Shown: piece by piece, positions 50,951 through 63,048 of the stretch
How positions within the stretch are numbered: position 1 is the stretch's first letter
Layout: each line of letters begins with the position of its first letter
Assembly: GCF_051622035.1 (NCBI RefSeq)
Contig: NC_135357.1
Coordinates: 36,253,691-36,317,690, forward strand
Origin: Arctopsyche grandis
Lineage: Eukaryota > Arthropoda > Insecta > Trichoptera > Hydropsychidae
Length of the DNA: 64,000 nt
Direction: 5' to 3'
Program-made: the position numbers and the translations under genes
The notes under the pieces: model-generated
Databases searched by the model: none
What the model saw: the letters and a program-made list of their open reading frames with translations, nothing else
Told to the model about the DNA's origin: nothing

Positions 50951-51059
50951 CTATCATACTAACGAGAAATTGAGTGCCAAATATTGCGTTTTCGCGATTT
51001 TAATGGCAAAAATTGTCTTTATGACCACCGCAATGTGTCTAATAATCCAATTACCCTAG

Positions 51060-52205
51060 TAGTATGTACATAGCATATATCGGATTGTATGCTATTGATC
51101 ACAATCACAATACGAAATACCTAATAGAATGGATTGAATATTCTTCTTAACAAATATGTAACTATTTCAACATTGACCCCTATAGAGGGATCTATTTCGA
51201 CATTGACCCCTTAAGGACCGAGTAGCAAATTGCAACATCAACGAGTGCGTTCATCGTCGTTTTACGTTGGCGTTGATGGTGTTAATCATCATTAGCACAT
51301 GGGTATAAAGGCACGACGCTAATGCCACACCCTGAAGTAAGCACGTGTCAAACGGTAGTTTTGAGATTTCATCTCAAAACGGGAACATTTCCGGAGCATG
51401 ACGCTGTGACAGTTCGACAGCGCTTAAAAATCGATGGTGAACTAATGGGGCATATTACACTGAAATATACATATGTACATGCATTTGTATGTATGTGGAT
51501 AAATTTTCGTTTATCATAAATCCCTCAATATGAATATGCTTATGTAAGAATGAAACGACAAAATAAAAATTAAAGGTCGTGTAGTTTTACATTAATATAT
51601 GTACTGATCCTGGAGTCATCAGTGTAATTAATGTGATGTAAAAATTTTATTAGACAAGATTATTAAGAAATGTAGGAGAACTTGTCGACGTTCGGATAGT
51701 CACAGTCCTATATCCATTGTTTTAAATCCTTTGTAAAAAAGGTTCGGCAAACCTTTTAATATGTTTCTGATTGTTTTTTTATTGTGTTTATAATAGATTT
51801 TAGAAAAAAAAACTAAAATTAAAAAATATTTTTCTACCTACATTAACTCTTAACCTAATTAAGTTGAGAAGGCAAGCTGACGAACACCCAGTAGGGGTTT
51901 TATTATTATATTAATAAGACACATGCTTAGGAATCCCTGCTGGGTTTTCGTCGTATATACTATGTACATATGTACATACATAAATATTATGTTTGTCAGT
52001 GTGTTTGTCCCATTTTTGATCAATTTTATTAGCACTACAGTCATTGGTCACTGGAATTTTAATTGAAAAATAAGAACCCTAAGAATTCTCTGATGCATTG
52101 CACTCTGTTCACTACCAAATAATGTATTATTCATTGCTCGAAATGGGAGCGCTCGATTATTTTCAAAACATGATTTAGATTTTTTTTATTATACCCACTA
52201 TAATG
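51060..52205. other. Spacer, no gene seen
   Basis: AT-rich, with only short frames (the longest, 51322-51519, has no recognisable similarity). Confidence 0.5.
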
Positions 52206-52209
52206 CTGT

Positions 52210-52505
52210 AACGTCTACCACTTAGAGAGATTTGAAAGCTGAAAATTACTACAAATGAAAGATAAAATACCCGACTATTTATTCCAATATTCATTTTGAA
52301 CAGGAAATTGGCAGATTTTAAGACATCGACTGAACAACACCAAGATATAGAAAAATCACGCGATTTAAAAAACACATATATGTATCTCCGAATCTCGAGC
52401 CAACCAACATTTTTTATTACCAGATTCGTGTTCACTGTGCATAGATCTATAAAAAAAGTCATATCTCGTCTCTGAACCAAAATTTTCATTTGTCTAACAG
52501 TGTAA
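52210..52505. repeat. Interspersed repeat R2, copy 3 (partial)
   Basis: Covers the right two thirds of R2, from CTTAGAGAGATTTGAAAGCT to CCAAAATTTTCATTTGTC. Confidence 0.7.
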
Positions 52506-52709
52506 TTAGCATAATAATAAATGACATTTTCAAAACATGATTAATTAGATCAAGTAAGCCGATCAGTCATTAATAGCACTAAGAATTATTAAAAAAATAA
52601 TTTATTACAATAATAATAATAATTGATAAGTAACGTGAAGAATGTATATTATTGTATAGATTATTCTTCACATTATCTTATCTTACGTATGTTTTATGGC
52701 TTTATTAGA

Positions 52710-52755
52710 GGAAAATAAATTATTTGGATTAAATTATCCAAATAATTTATTTTCC
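52710..52755. repeat. 46-bp near-perfect palindrome
   Basis: GGAAAATAAATTATTTGGAT is followed by a few bases and its exact inverse. Next to it, about 52630-52680, GTGAAGAAT...ATTCTTCAC forms a second, looser hairpin. Confidence 0.8.
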
Positions 52756-53152
52756 TATTTTTATTATTTTTTACCACAAATTCATATTTTATAACTCGCT
52801 CCGATGATAATATTTACGGGAAAACCACCGTTGTTACTAAATTGTTTTATTTTGTTTAATTGTTATATTTATTAAAAAATCAAACAGGAATATTTTATTT
52901 AGTGCGTCAGGTCTGCTAAAAACATGGATGCATTCCTGCGAGGTGCGAAGAGACACCTCTGTGAGGGACAGTACATATAAGTTAATTATAAATTTTAGAG
53001 TTAAGTATAATAATTAAGATGTATTTTTAAATTAGCTTGATAGCTAAAATATATATAAATAAATAAATAAATAGAATGAAAAATATCTAAAAAGTAATAG
53101 TCTTCAAATGTAAAGCAAAAGAGCACTTTTTAATGTGATGAAATAAATTTTA

Positions 53153-53288
53153 TATACGGGTCTACCTCACGGGACCGAAAGTGAAATGGTCTAAAAAGCA
53201 AATATCGGAAGGCAAAGATCGAAAATTGAAAGATCTTAAGTCGAAAGATAAAAATGGGTGCATGGTAAACGGTACTATGTATATACAT

Positions 53289-53374
<86 letters not shown>

Positions 53375-53712
53375 TGGCATGCGGTGAAATTATCTTTTTT
53401 TTTGTCATACAGCATTGTTTAATGTGCGCGCGCAGGATACGGGAGGAAAAGCCTATTCCTCTTGTTAAGTGAGGATGTGCGACGGGGGGGGAGAGACTTT
53501 TACCGCACGCCACTGATATATATACTAACCGTTTTTCATATGTATGCATGATAAACGAATATTTTCGACTTTTTCACAGTCACCCGAAGATAGGGTAGTA
53601 TATATGTACATACATATATAGTACCGTTTACGATGCATACATTATTTTCGATCTTTCGACTTTGGATCTTTCAAATTTCGATCTTTGCTTTTCGATCTTT
53701 CAACTTTCGATA
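53153..53712. repeat. ATCTTTCGACTT-family repeat, inverted copy with TA expansion
   Basis: Inverted relative to 34103-34463: GGTCTACCTCACGGGACC, GTGCATGGTAAACGGTAC, then an ~80-bp TA tract (53291-53371), GCGCGCGCAGGATACGG, ACCGCACGCCACTGATAT. A second block of CTTTCGACTTTGGATC text follows at 53648-53712. Confidence 0.75.
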
Positions 53713-54355
53713 CACTGACCCAGACCCATTTCAATGATAATATATGTGTTTCATTCAGTTTGGGGTGAATGTAAAAGAATCATTCGGGACGTCGTAATCA
53801 GAAACGCAAAAAATAAAATCGTGGTGAAAATATAACTACACCCATTAAATATTGGATATGAATTCACTGAAACGTCAGCGTATATAAATATGATGTCACT
53901 GCCGTTGTAATTTCACTGAAACATATTTTTATGTACACATAATGATATGTACCTCTGATAAAAATAATATATTATCAATCCTAAAAATAAAATATGAATG
54001 AATGCACGTTTCTTATGTACATATGATAAACAACAAATTTTCCAATAATAAATTATGTTCTAATCATTTCTGGGAACTGGTAAAATGTGTTATATTTTTT
54101 CACAAATAATCACATTCCAAAAAGATATTCATCTGATTGCAATCGATTATATCGTATGAGAATAGTTAATTCCTATAGTGATTGTTTTCGGATGAGCTTA
54201 CGATAAAAATTTATCGTCGGTTTTTCACGTAATTTCTAAACATGACAGGAAAACTAAATTTCTTGACATAACAGGAAAACCAGTAACAGGTGGCAAAAGA
54301 AATGTATATAAATATAAATATAAATAAATTTTACTTCACCTGTACATTAAAATAT

Positions 54356-54744
54356 TGTTGCGTAGGGGTGGGTGGAGGAGTAAAAGGCCAACAGTCGTTT
54401 CACAGCATTTATTGATGATTAAGGTGATACACGCACTGGCAGTGCTCAGTCCAGAATGAATTGATATCGCCTAAGTATCGCCTTATAAGGGATAGATCTC
54501 TCAGGACATCTTCGACGTCTAATTTGTTTACCTATTGTTATGGTCACGTACGGATACGTCTTCCCACGACATTTGCTCCCACGGAACAGGTCAATTCTGG
54601 GAAGTGCAATCATTGTTTAGCTTACTTGCACTTAGCCTGTCGCTAATCCTTAAAACCACTTACACCGGTCACACGGTCTCTCAGGACGCTACCCGGCCTA
54701 ATCCGATCGCAATTACTCGGCAGCTCTTTTTAGTATACGTAACA
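54356..54744 (-). mobile_element. Solo LTR S3 (TGTTACGTAC family), 389 bp
   Basis: Inverted: begins TGTTGCGTAGGGGTGGG and ends AGTATACGTAACA, flanked by ATAT at 54352-54355 and 54745-54748. Closest in sequence to S5 (shared CCCGGCCTAATCCGATCGC). Confidence 0.9.
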
Positions 54745-55113
54745 ATATATTTAGGTGACTTTTCAATATTAACTTGATATAATGTTAAGCTTTGAAACAT
54801 GCCGACATATTTCTAGCAATTCATCTGTCGTATATGTTCCTCGGTGTATATCATTATATTTTTGGGATTTAATTTTCTAGCCTAGAAGAATGCATGTATG
54901 TACATATGTATATGTAGATATGAATGATTAGGTTGCACGCATGAGTTGAAGAATTGTTGAGTTGCCATCTTGTAAATACATCCATTGCGGCCCTCCGCCT
55001 AGTAATCAATTTTTTAAACCGCTCAACTAGTTTTGTTTTACTCTACCGCCTATGACTCCCGACATCCAGATCCTACATATTATAATGAGTTATACATATA
55101 TAAGCCATATACT

Positions 55114-55545
55114 AGCCAGCAGCATAGCTCGGTCGTTAAGCTTCTGCTTAGCGTCGAGAGGCGTCGGGTTCGATCCCATGAGCTGACATCGATTGAAAAG
55201 AATTTTTCTAAGTATATCTGTAGTGCTGCTGGTCAGACCGGGATATTTGCGACTCCAGGTCGATCGTTTCCTATCAGAGTTTGCCAATTTTCTCTGATTT
55301 CAATGTTGAATCAGTAAAATTGGCTAAATATCCTTCCTACCTACTATGTCACCACTATTTGAGATTGATTAATGTACAATAAAATGTATGTACAATTCAT
55401 AGAATTCATAGTTTTTCGGTGTCTCGTAATTCAGCGACTTGTATAATAAAAAAAATGCTGCAATGTTTGTAATTGGCCAGGAAGGCGCATTGGGGTTACC
55501 TGTAAGGCCTTCCTGGTATATATGTAAAAAATAAATAATAATATA
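55114..55545 (+). mobile_element. tRNA-headed SINE (type 1), full-length copy
   Basis: Head GCATAGCTCGGTCGTTAAGC (A box) and GGGTTCGATCCC (B box), central 40-bp block at 55251-55290, body with GGCTAAATATCCTTCC, and 3' end AGGAAGGCGCATTGGGG...GGCCTTCCTGG, then an A-rich tail. Homologue of 26638-27053; a 5'-truncated copy is at 59530-59775. Confidence 0.85.
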
Positions 55546-56699
55546 AGCGTTTTAAGAATACTAGTATTGCTTCGTTGTTGTATTGAAGAAATGTGGTATT
55601 TATTATTATTATCTACTAACATTTGCGATATGTTTATTAATTTTCCAACTCAAATAAAAAATATCGTTATATTGTTGTAATAGGGTCTCTTTTTAAAAGA
55701 ACTCGCCCTCTGTATTGTTCTCTCTCTTTTGTCTAATGTTTTTTGTAATGATTGAATAAGCATTGTTCTTCATTCAATCAATCCTAAAATTAAAATCTGA
55801 TCTGATCAATATTAATTTGTATTCATTATTTTTAATAAATGAGTGTTAACTATATAATCTACGTTACACTATTTTGTAAAACAAAACGCTTCTCAGTAGA
55901 TTTTTCTAATGATACTATTAAAGTGAATGCACCAGCAAATACGAGATTTAGATTCGAAAATGATATTTCAAGAATAAAATTTAAATAAATAAATTAAATT
56001 TATTAATTTAAATAAAATTGTAAATAAAATTTCGCCTGCGGCGCTAAGTTTGCTAATTTTTCAACCGTTTCGAACTTTAAGTATTAAATTAAATATTTTT
56101 TTGAAATATGTCGAATTTTTTTATCACTCAGTTTGTTGTAGGTATATGTTTTTTTTAAACGCCCTCCCCCCTGGAAATATTGGATACGAAAATTCTGGAT
56201 ATGACACCGAAAGACTGTGCGATGAAAACGGGGAGATTTCCACGGTACGCCACTGGTATGTACATACATACATACATAAGTTGGTAAAATTCCTATTCAA
56301 AGAGCTTCGACCCCATTGAAAATCCATTTTCATTTTAAGTTAATTGAAAACTGTGAATGAGCATAGCGGACAAACAAACGAAGTATGTATGTATGTATGT
56401 ACACGTATAAATATAAATAAAAATAAATTAAATTTTTAGCCTTAGACTATGCACTTCAATCTGTTTTTGCAGAATGTACTATGTATGTATATTGAATACT
56501 CAAAATTCAAGTTTTTTTCAACTTGATTAAAAATACTAATTTCTTAGGCTTTTTACTGATTTTTGATTAAAATAAAAATCAAGGTTCAACTCCAATCAAT
56601 TCGATTCCCTTGTATTACAACTCAATTTAGAGATTTATATGATTAGATATGACATTCAATTCAATAAGAATTTTTATCGTAATTTTTTTTAAATTTCAT

Positions 56700-57119
56700 T
56701 ATAATATACTAATATACAATTTCGAAAGAGACTTTGTATGTAAGTACATAAATATTTTTGGTTGGAAAATGGCTGGGAACTTCGAAGTCAAGTCAAAATT
56801 TCCATGACAACATGGGGACGGGGGATGGAGGGCGCCGGGGGCGAAGGCCCGGGGAGCACCGGGGGCGAAGGGCGCCGGGGGAGCCGCCGGATTCTGGTAT
56901 AATATATAATACATCTAATATATAATTTTGAGACTTTGTAAGTTTGTAACAATAGTTAGTTGGAAATCGGAAACAAATCAGTTTATATGACGATTCGATT
57001 GGTTGAATATATATTTTTTTCGATTCAAATAAATTCAATAAAAAAACAATTGAATATTTACTATTAAATTCGCCATGTTTAAGCTGTTTATACTGAGCGA
57101 AGCCGGGTAAAACAACTAG
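56700..57119 (+). mobile_element. Helitron copies, GAGCGAAGCC family (one complete, one fragment)
   Basis: 56914-57119 runs from TCTAATATATAATTTTGAGA to CTGAGCGAAGCCGGGTAAAACAACTAG next to T, the TC...hairpin...CTAG|T layout. 56700-56912 is a related left part (AATTTCGAAAGAGACTTTG) ending in a GC-rich run of GGCGCCGGGGGCGAAG words. Non-coding. Confidence 0.65.
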
Positions 57120-57257
57120 TATGTTATATTTTCGACCTGGGAAAGGTTTTAAATTTATTTTGGAAAATAATTATGATATTAAATAATACTATGTACGTAT
57201 GTTTTTATGTATTTATGTTCGTACATATATTATGTATATACATATGTGTGTACATAT

Positions 57258-57700
57258 TGTTGCGTAGGGGTGGGTGGAGGATCCAAGTTAAAGGCCAACA
57301 GTCGTTTCACAGCATTTATTGATGATTAAAGAGATACACGCACTGGAAGTGCTCAGTCCAGAATGACCTGATATCGCCTACGTACCGCCTTATAAAGGGT
57401 AGATCTCTCAGGACGTCTAATCTGTTTACCTACTGTATAGTCACGTATTCGGATATGTATTCCCACAACATTGGGTTCCCCGTACCGATTCTGAGAAAGG
57501 GCTAATAACGGTCATTGTTTAGCCTAAATGCACTTAGAGTCCAGTTATAATCCTGGAAGTAAGTGCAAGCACTTAGTTAATCCGTTAACAGATATCCGTT
57601 GGTCTAAGTGCAACTACTTAGTTAATCCGTTAACAGATAACCCTTGAACGGTCACATAGTCTCTTGGATTCTATTCGCTTAATCCGCGGCGTACGTTACA
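57258..57700 (-). mobile_element. Solo LTR S4 (TGTTACGTAC family), 443 bp
   Basis: Inverted, TGTTGCGTAGGGG to GGCGTACGTTACA, flanked by ATAT at 57254-57257 and 57701-57704. Long subfamily like S1, with a tandemly repeated TAGTTAATCCGTTAACAGAT segment. Confidence 0.9.
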
Positions 57701-57711
57701 ATATTTACATA

Positions 57712-57961
57712 TCTATTATATTCTATTATCTAATATTTAATTTTGAAAAAGAATTTTTATGTATGTATGTATGTAAGTTTTGGGTAGAAGCATAGAAAAC
57801 AAATCAAAGTTTCTATGACGACGATATTGATAGAGTTGAATATTGTTTTTTTTCGATTCCAATAAATTTAATAAAAAAACACATGAATGTTTACTGTTAG
57901 ATTAGTCATGTTTAAACGGTTTATATTACAGATACCGAGCGAAGCCGGGTAAAACCACTAG
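57712..57961 (+). mobile_element. Helitron, GAGCGAAGCC family, 250 bp
   Basis: Begins TCTATTATATTCTATTATC and ends ACCGAGCGAAGCCGGGTAAAACCACTAG followed by T. The terminal hairpin CCGAGC-GAA-GCCGG has one bulged A. It starts 8 bp after the S4 target duplication. Non-coding. Confidence 0.7.
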
Positions 57962-59063
57962 TATATTATAAGTATTTTATTAAATATTATTCAAATTTAG
58001 GCGTATCAAAAATTTTAAATGAATATGCTTGAGATGAAATTAAATTCAGATGAAATTACAAATACATGTATATGAATTATTTAAAATTTAATTGAAAAAT
58101 GAAAGGGCCAAGGGCAAAAACTTTCATTTATTCAATTTAAAGTAAATATGAAAATAATATTATATTATGAACGCTCGTTACAGTGAGGCCACAGTAATTG
58201 ATTTATATTGCAATAGCATTTATAATTTGACAGCATGCATTTAAATTTAAATTTCAAATGTACATAAATTCATACATAGCTATCGATTAACTGTGAACAC
58301 GAGCACCATTGCGACCACTAATGCTACCGTATTGATATTGGGATCTCTCTTCTATTTTACACTCCCTTTTAGACATGCATAATATGGTACAGGTTTATTA
58401 CTTATTTGCTTACGTGACATCCAACCAAGTAAAAGTATTGCACAACACACGTGCGAAGAGTTTTATTTCCTGCGTAAATTTTGAGAAAGCTGAAAGATTC
58501 GAATACTTGTTCTGCTACTTTTACGTGCACATACCTCTCAAAATATAAATATGTATGCCAAACAACAGGTACATATTGCGTCTGTTACAATCATCGAATT
58601 GTGCAATCGGTTTTATTGTGTAAGGAAAAATTATGTTTAATTTAAACGTTACACATACGGGTGACTTGAAAATTACGCCTTGTAGAAAAGCTTGTATGAT
58701 ATACCGGGTGCCAAACTTGAATCTAATTCACCAATTGTCAATAGCTCCATAGTGCCTTGGTAACTTAAATGAAGTACAATGAAGTACATATGTAGGAATT
58801 TTCATCGATGTTTGGGAAGACTTTCAGTCGTTGTCCACAAAAGAAATTTTTACAAATTGCCGGCGACATTTAAACGCGTAGCGACGTTCGCGTGAAGATT
58901 GATGGTTTCCTGTCACTTTTATCCCTGTTGTTCACTCCATTAAGGGCTGCTGCGCATCGCATACATAGGAACATATACGACAGATGAATTGCTAGAAATA
59001 TGTCGGCATGTTTCAAAGCTTAACATTATATCAAGTTAATATTGAAAAGTCACCTAAATATAT

Positions 59064-59423
59064 TGTTACGTATACTAAAAAGAGCCGCCGAGTAATTGCG
59101 ATCGGATTAGGCCGGGTAGCGTCCTGAGAGACCTTGAGACCGATGTAAGTGGTTTTAAGGATTAGCGACAAGCTAAGTGCATGAAAGCTAAACAATGATT
59201 GCACTTCTCATACCGTGGGAATACATATCCGAATACGTGACTATACAGTAGGTAAACAGATTAGACGTCCTGAGAGATCTACCCCTTATAAGGCGGTACG
59301 TAGGCGATATCATGTCATTCTGGACTGAGCACTGCCAGTGCGTGTATCTCCTTAATCATCAATAAATGCTGTGAAACGACTGTTGGCCTTTTACTTGGAT
59401 CCTCCACCCACCCCTACGCAACA
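59064..59423 (+). mobile_element. Solo LTR S5 (TGTTACGTAC family), 360 bp
   Basis: TGTTACGTATACTAAAAAGA to CACCCCTACGCAACA. Left flank ATAT, right flank ATAC, so it is the only one of the five whose duplication does not match. About 95 bp on its left (58970-59063) are an inverted copy of the right flank of S3. Confidence 0.85.
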
Positions 59424-59529
59424 ATACCTACGTATTCACTTATACGTACAGTGACCATATTTTTGGACAAAATAAAGTAAATATAATCATAATCGTTTTG
59501 AAACTTAAATAAATGCTTTATAATTTAGT

Positions 59530-59775
59530 AACATCTTATGTATGTCACCAATATCTGAATTTGATTTATGTACAATATGTAAAAAAAATGTACACGTCTA
59601 AATCCATAGATGTCTCTATGGACTAATTAATAATTAATTTTGTGTTCTTCAGCATCTCGAAATTCAGTGAATCATGTAATAAAAATGTTGCAATTTTTGT
59701 AATTGGCTAGGAAGGCGCATTGATGTTTACCTGTTAGGCCTTCTCGGTATATATCTGTGTAAAATAAAAGATAAA
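59530..59775 (+). mobile_element. 5'-truncated type 1 SINE
   Basis: Matches only the 3' part of 55114-55545 (TATGTCACCAATATCTGA, TAATTGGCTAGGAAGGCGC, GGCCTTCTCGGTATATA, A-rich tail). The tRNA head and central block are absent. Confidence 0.7.
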
Positions 59776-59777
59776 AT

Positions 59778-59990
59778 AAAATATATAAAACCGAAACGGC
59801 GTCTGTAATTCCTTTCTGATTGGCTGTCGTCAAAGTCATTTCTGACTGCCAGGATTGGTCAAAGACGGTTGTGATTTAAATAATGGTCGGCATTTGATTT
59901 TTTTTTTCGATTCAAATTCATTTAATAAAAAAATAAATGAAGATCTTTTCATGGTTTTTATTTCATTACCGTTTACCGAGCGATGCATAC
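59778..59990 (+). mobile_element. Helitron-like fragment related to 9211-9490
   Basis: ATATATAAAACCGAAACGGCG and TTGGTCAAAGACGGTTGTGA match the intron 1 copy in opposite orientation. The CTAG terminus is lost. Confidence 0.5.
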
Positions 59991-60104
59991 AAAATTTAGA
60001 ATTTTGAGCATATCACTGAAATTTAAAAGACAATAAAAACCGTTCGGATCAGTACGTTTAGATAAAAAAATAATATTTAGATAGAAAACCAATCCTTATA
60101 AACG

Positions 60105-60455
60105 TTATAAAGTGAAAAATTTGCGAAATCAGCTCATTGCATCGCGGGAAAAAATGTGTAAAAAATGTATATTTTTGACTTTTGATTTTAAAATTCGCTT
60201 GATAATCAATTATAAGTATTTTAAAGCAATAAAAATGGCAATCAATTGGGAAAACATCTGACTATAGATTCCAATTCACACTTTTATCATAGCAATTCTA
60301 GATTTTGAGTTAATGCCTAAAAGCCAAAAAAAACTGTTAAAATTGCGCATTTGTTAAACGCTCATATCTCACAACCAAAAAAGCACAATTGTCACATTCG
60401 AATTCAGTGGGTCAAATTTAGTATAGATTGATTATGTGTTGCTCAGCTGTGTTGT
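60105..60455. repeat. Diverged interspersed repeat (partner of 20480-20800)
   Basis: Same order of shared words as in btz intron 15, ending with ATTCGAATTCAGTGGGTCAA. It also has GACTATAGATTCCAAT in common with R2. Confidence 0.6.
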
Positions 60456-60572
60456 AATCTAACACAGGTTTGATGAAATTTACGAATTGCATCTTTAAAT
60501 ATTTCAGCGTTAATACTTTTAACGATAGTCGATATTACAAAATAAACGACAAAAGGGCATTTTTATGGATAT

Positions 60573-60733
60573 TATGGGGGATGAACGAATGAGACGACTG
60601 GCATGTTAATGCACGTGTTTTATTTATGACAGCTGAAGGCAGAGTGAGGTAGCTAACTCCGAACACAATCGAGTTGGTCCCCACTCGCAGGAAGGTGACC
60701 AAAATCGACCATGTCGTATAGCGAGCCGCCACA
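60573..60733 (-). mobile_element. Solo LTR of the TRIM-like element, 161 bp
   Basis: Matches the LTRs at 27360 and 28281 with about a dozen or more differences (for example GAAGGCAGAGTGAGG against GAAGACGGAGTGGG). Flanked by ATAT at 60569-60572 and 60734-60737. Older than the 27.4 kb insertion. Confidence 0.85.
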
Positions 60734-60783
60734 ATATAAATAAATCTAAAGGAGAGAACAATGAAATAAAGGACTATCCTCTT

Positions 60784-60975
60784 CAGTGCCGGTTTTAGGG
60801 GGGGGCTGGGTCGGGCAGCGCCCGAGGGCGCAAATAAGTTAGGGCGCCGCACGATGCGACAAAGGCACTTTAAAATTTAAATTTAGAGCGCCAAAAGCCA
60901 TACAAAATTTTAGATTGGATCGCCAAAGGCGAAAGTTTTTTCTAAGGGTATTCTAAGGGTGTAAGGCCGGCACTG
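60784..60975. mobile_element. hAT-type MITE, 192 bp
   Basis: CAGTGCCGG at the left, CCGGCACTG at the right. Flanking 8-mers ATCCTCTT and GTCCTCTT match at 7 of 8 positions, as expected for hAT target duplications. GC-rich left half (GGGCGCAAATAAG), no coding frame. Confidence 0.75.
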
Positions 60976-60979
60976 GTCC

Positions 60980-62237
60980 TCTTAAATAAAGGACGTATGG
61001 TCAGCGTACTTAACGTGAATTTGTCTGAATACGTGTACTTATGTACTTTCATATAATTGTCTGACTGGATGATTCATGAAGAAAATATGTAAAAAATAAA
61101 AATTTATTATACGTAAAATGACAATAAGACTGGCGTATTTTTTCGTGAAATAAATATACATATGTAAATGGGAGTGCGTTGCAATACATACATATTGTAC
61201 TAGTGGAGTAAAAGTTTGAGAGCATCTGTTTAGAATTTTATATCATTCGTTTTATTATAGGTAGTATGTAGTTACAAATTTAGCCAAAATTGTATGTGTA
61301 ATAAATATTGCGCGCGTGCGTGTAACAATGTACGATCAACGTTTCACGTGATTGGTCACGTTTTCACGAGTAAATTTAAACTGAATTGTGTGCTAAATTT
61401 CAAACTTCAAATGGCGGTGAGTGCGCCACGACTTTACACTGACATCTGTTGGCGACGCGTCAAACCACTCAACTGTCAAACCGCTTAAAAGACACCAATT
61501 TTATGACTGAAAAACGTCATGTAATGAACTGAAAATAAAACTATGCCAATTTTTTAATTTTTCACATTTTTCTAAATAATATTTAATGTTAATAGTTTGC
61601 TTTTATCATAATTACAATCAATCGCGTGCGCCGGTTCAGATTTTGATAAAATTGTGGGGAAACGTGTGACAGTACATTTTAGCTATCCCAAATCCGAATA
61701 ATTCGAATAATTTTTATATGAACTTATTTTTTTATTTTCAATCTACAGCACATTTAGTTATATTTGATGTTCCGAACAATGATTCTCTTAAAATTTTAAT
61801 ATCTTGAACTTCTTAAAACTACAAATACATTATTTAAAACTACATACTATTCGATCTTCGATATTCGAATATATTCGAATATTTGAGATCCCTAGACTCA
61901 CTACATATATTAAAAAAATATTTAAAAATCAAATTACAATAAAAAATAATATGCTTTAATATTTGTACTAAAACATTCCATTGACAGTTGAAGGTTAGCG
62001 CCAAATTTAATTTTGATCGTGATTAGGGATTGCAATTTAACGTCACATTTCATAATGGTAAAAAAAATTACATTTCCGGTATATATGTATGTAGGTATTT
62101 ACCGGTAAATTGAAGAAAATCGTGGATTAGAAGGCTGCGTGTGGTTTCTTTTCCTAAAAACGTTAACCTAGATTGAATCGCAAATAATTAAAAATAAACG
62201 TCAGGTGAATAATGTCATTTAAATACTTTTTTTTATG
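60980..62237. other. Spacer, no gene seen
   Basis: AT-rich; short frames only. Confidence 0.5.
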
Positions 62238-62245
62238 CTTTAACC

Positions 62246-63040
62246 CAGTGGTTCTTAACCGGTGCACCGTGAACTTGTTGCAAGTGCACCGTGAAAAAAA
62301 TGGTAAAAACAGAAAAATCCGCAAAATAGTGTAAACCAAAAAAGTCGTCCGCGAAATTATGAAAGCCGACAAAAGATCTAATGTGATTTCGATTTAGCTT
62401 AATCATTTAAAGGATTTGTTATCATTGCAAAGACAAGAAACTACTATTATATCTAGCCACTGTTTTTTTATTAAGAGAATCTGTAGTTTCGAAAACATTA
62501 CCAGCAGCACTGAAACCTGTACTAGATCAAGTTGTAAATATGTTTAATATGGTTTTAAAAAACTTTGCATTTCTATGGAAGCTATCTAAGTACGAATGTT
62601 TGCTTTTTATTCACACTGAAGTCAAGTGGCTATCTAGGGGTAAAGTTTTTGTTAATCTTTTTCCGAAATGAAGATATGGATGATTTTGTAAAATTTCTTC
62701 AGAAATATAATTGGGAATTATTTTCGCTGTAACAGAATATTTAACTTTATTAGAAGAAAAGATTGCACGTTATTTTCCTTCCTTAAATATAGAAAATTAT
62801 GACTGGATACGAAATCCATTTGCTACGATTGATATAATGCATCGAGTTGTGGATTTTCGTACCCAGAAGAAGAAGAATTGGTCTCCTAGGACCTAGTCGA
62901 CGGATTGTACTGTTTAATTCTGGTGCACCGCCATTTTTTACATACCTCTTATACAGTTCACATGGTTTTCGTTTAAGAAGTCAGTTTTTATTCTCATGAT
63001 CAAAAGTGCACCGTGACTTCGAAAAGGTTAAGAACCACTG
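62246..63040 (+). mobile_element. hAT element with transposase remnant, 795 bp
   Basis: Perfect inverted ends CAGTGGTTCTTAACC/GGTTAAGAACCACTG and a perfect 8-bp duplication CTTTAACC (62238-62245 and 63041-63048). GTGCACCGTG is repeated inside both ends. The interior still reads CLLFIHTEVKWLSRGKVFVNLF (about 62600-62670) and, in a shifted frame, VTEYLTLLEEKIARYFPSL (62725-62790), typical of ZBED5/SCAND3-like hAT transposases. The DDE core is largely deleted and frames are broken. Confidence 0.9.
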
Positions 63041-63048
63041 CTTTAACC

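Noticed and set aside
53130-53549. 139-codon - strand frame with an IYIYIY run
   Set aside because: Microsatellite and repeat sequence translated by chance.
55114-55200. Possible tRNA gene
   Set aside because: A and B boxes are present, but the sequence continues as a repeated SINE and no complete cloverleaf was traced.
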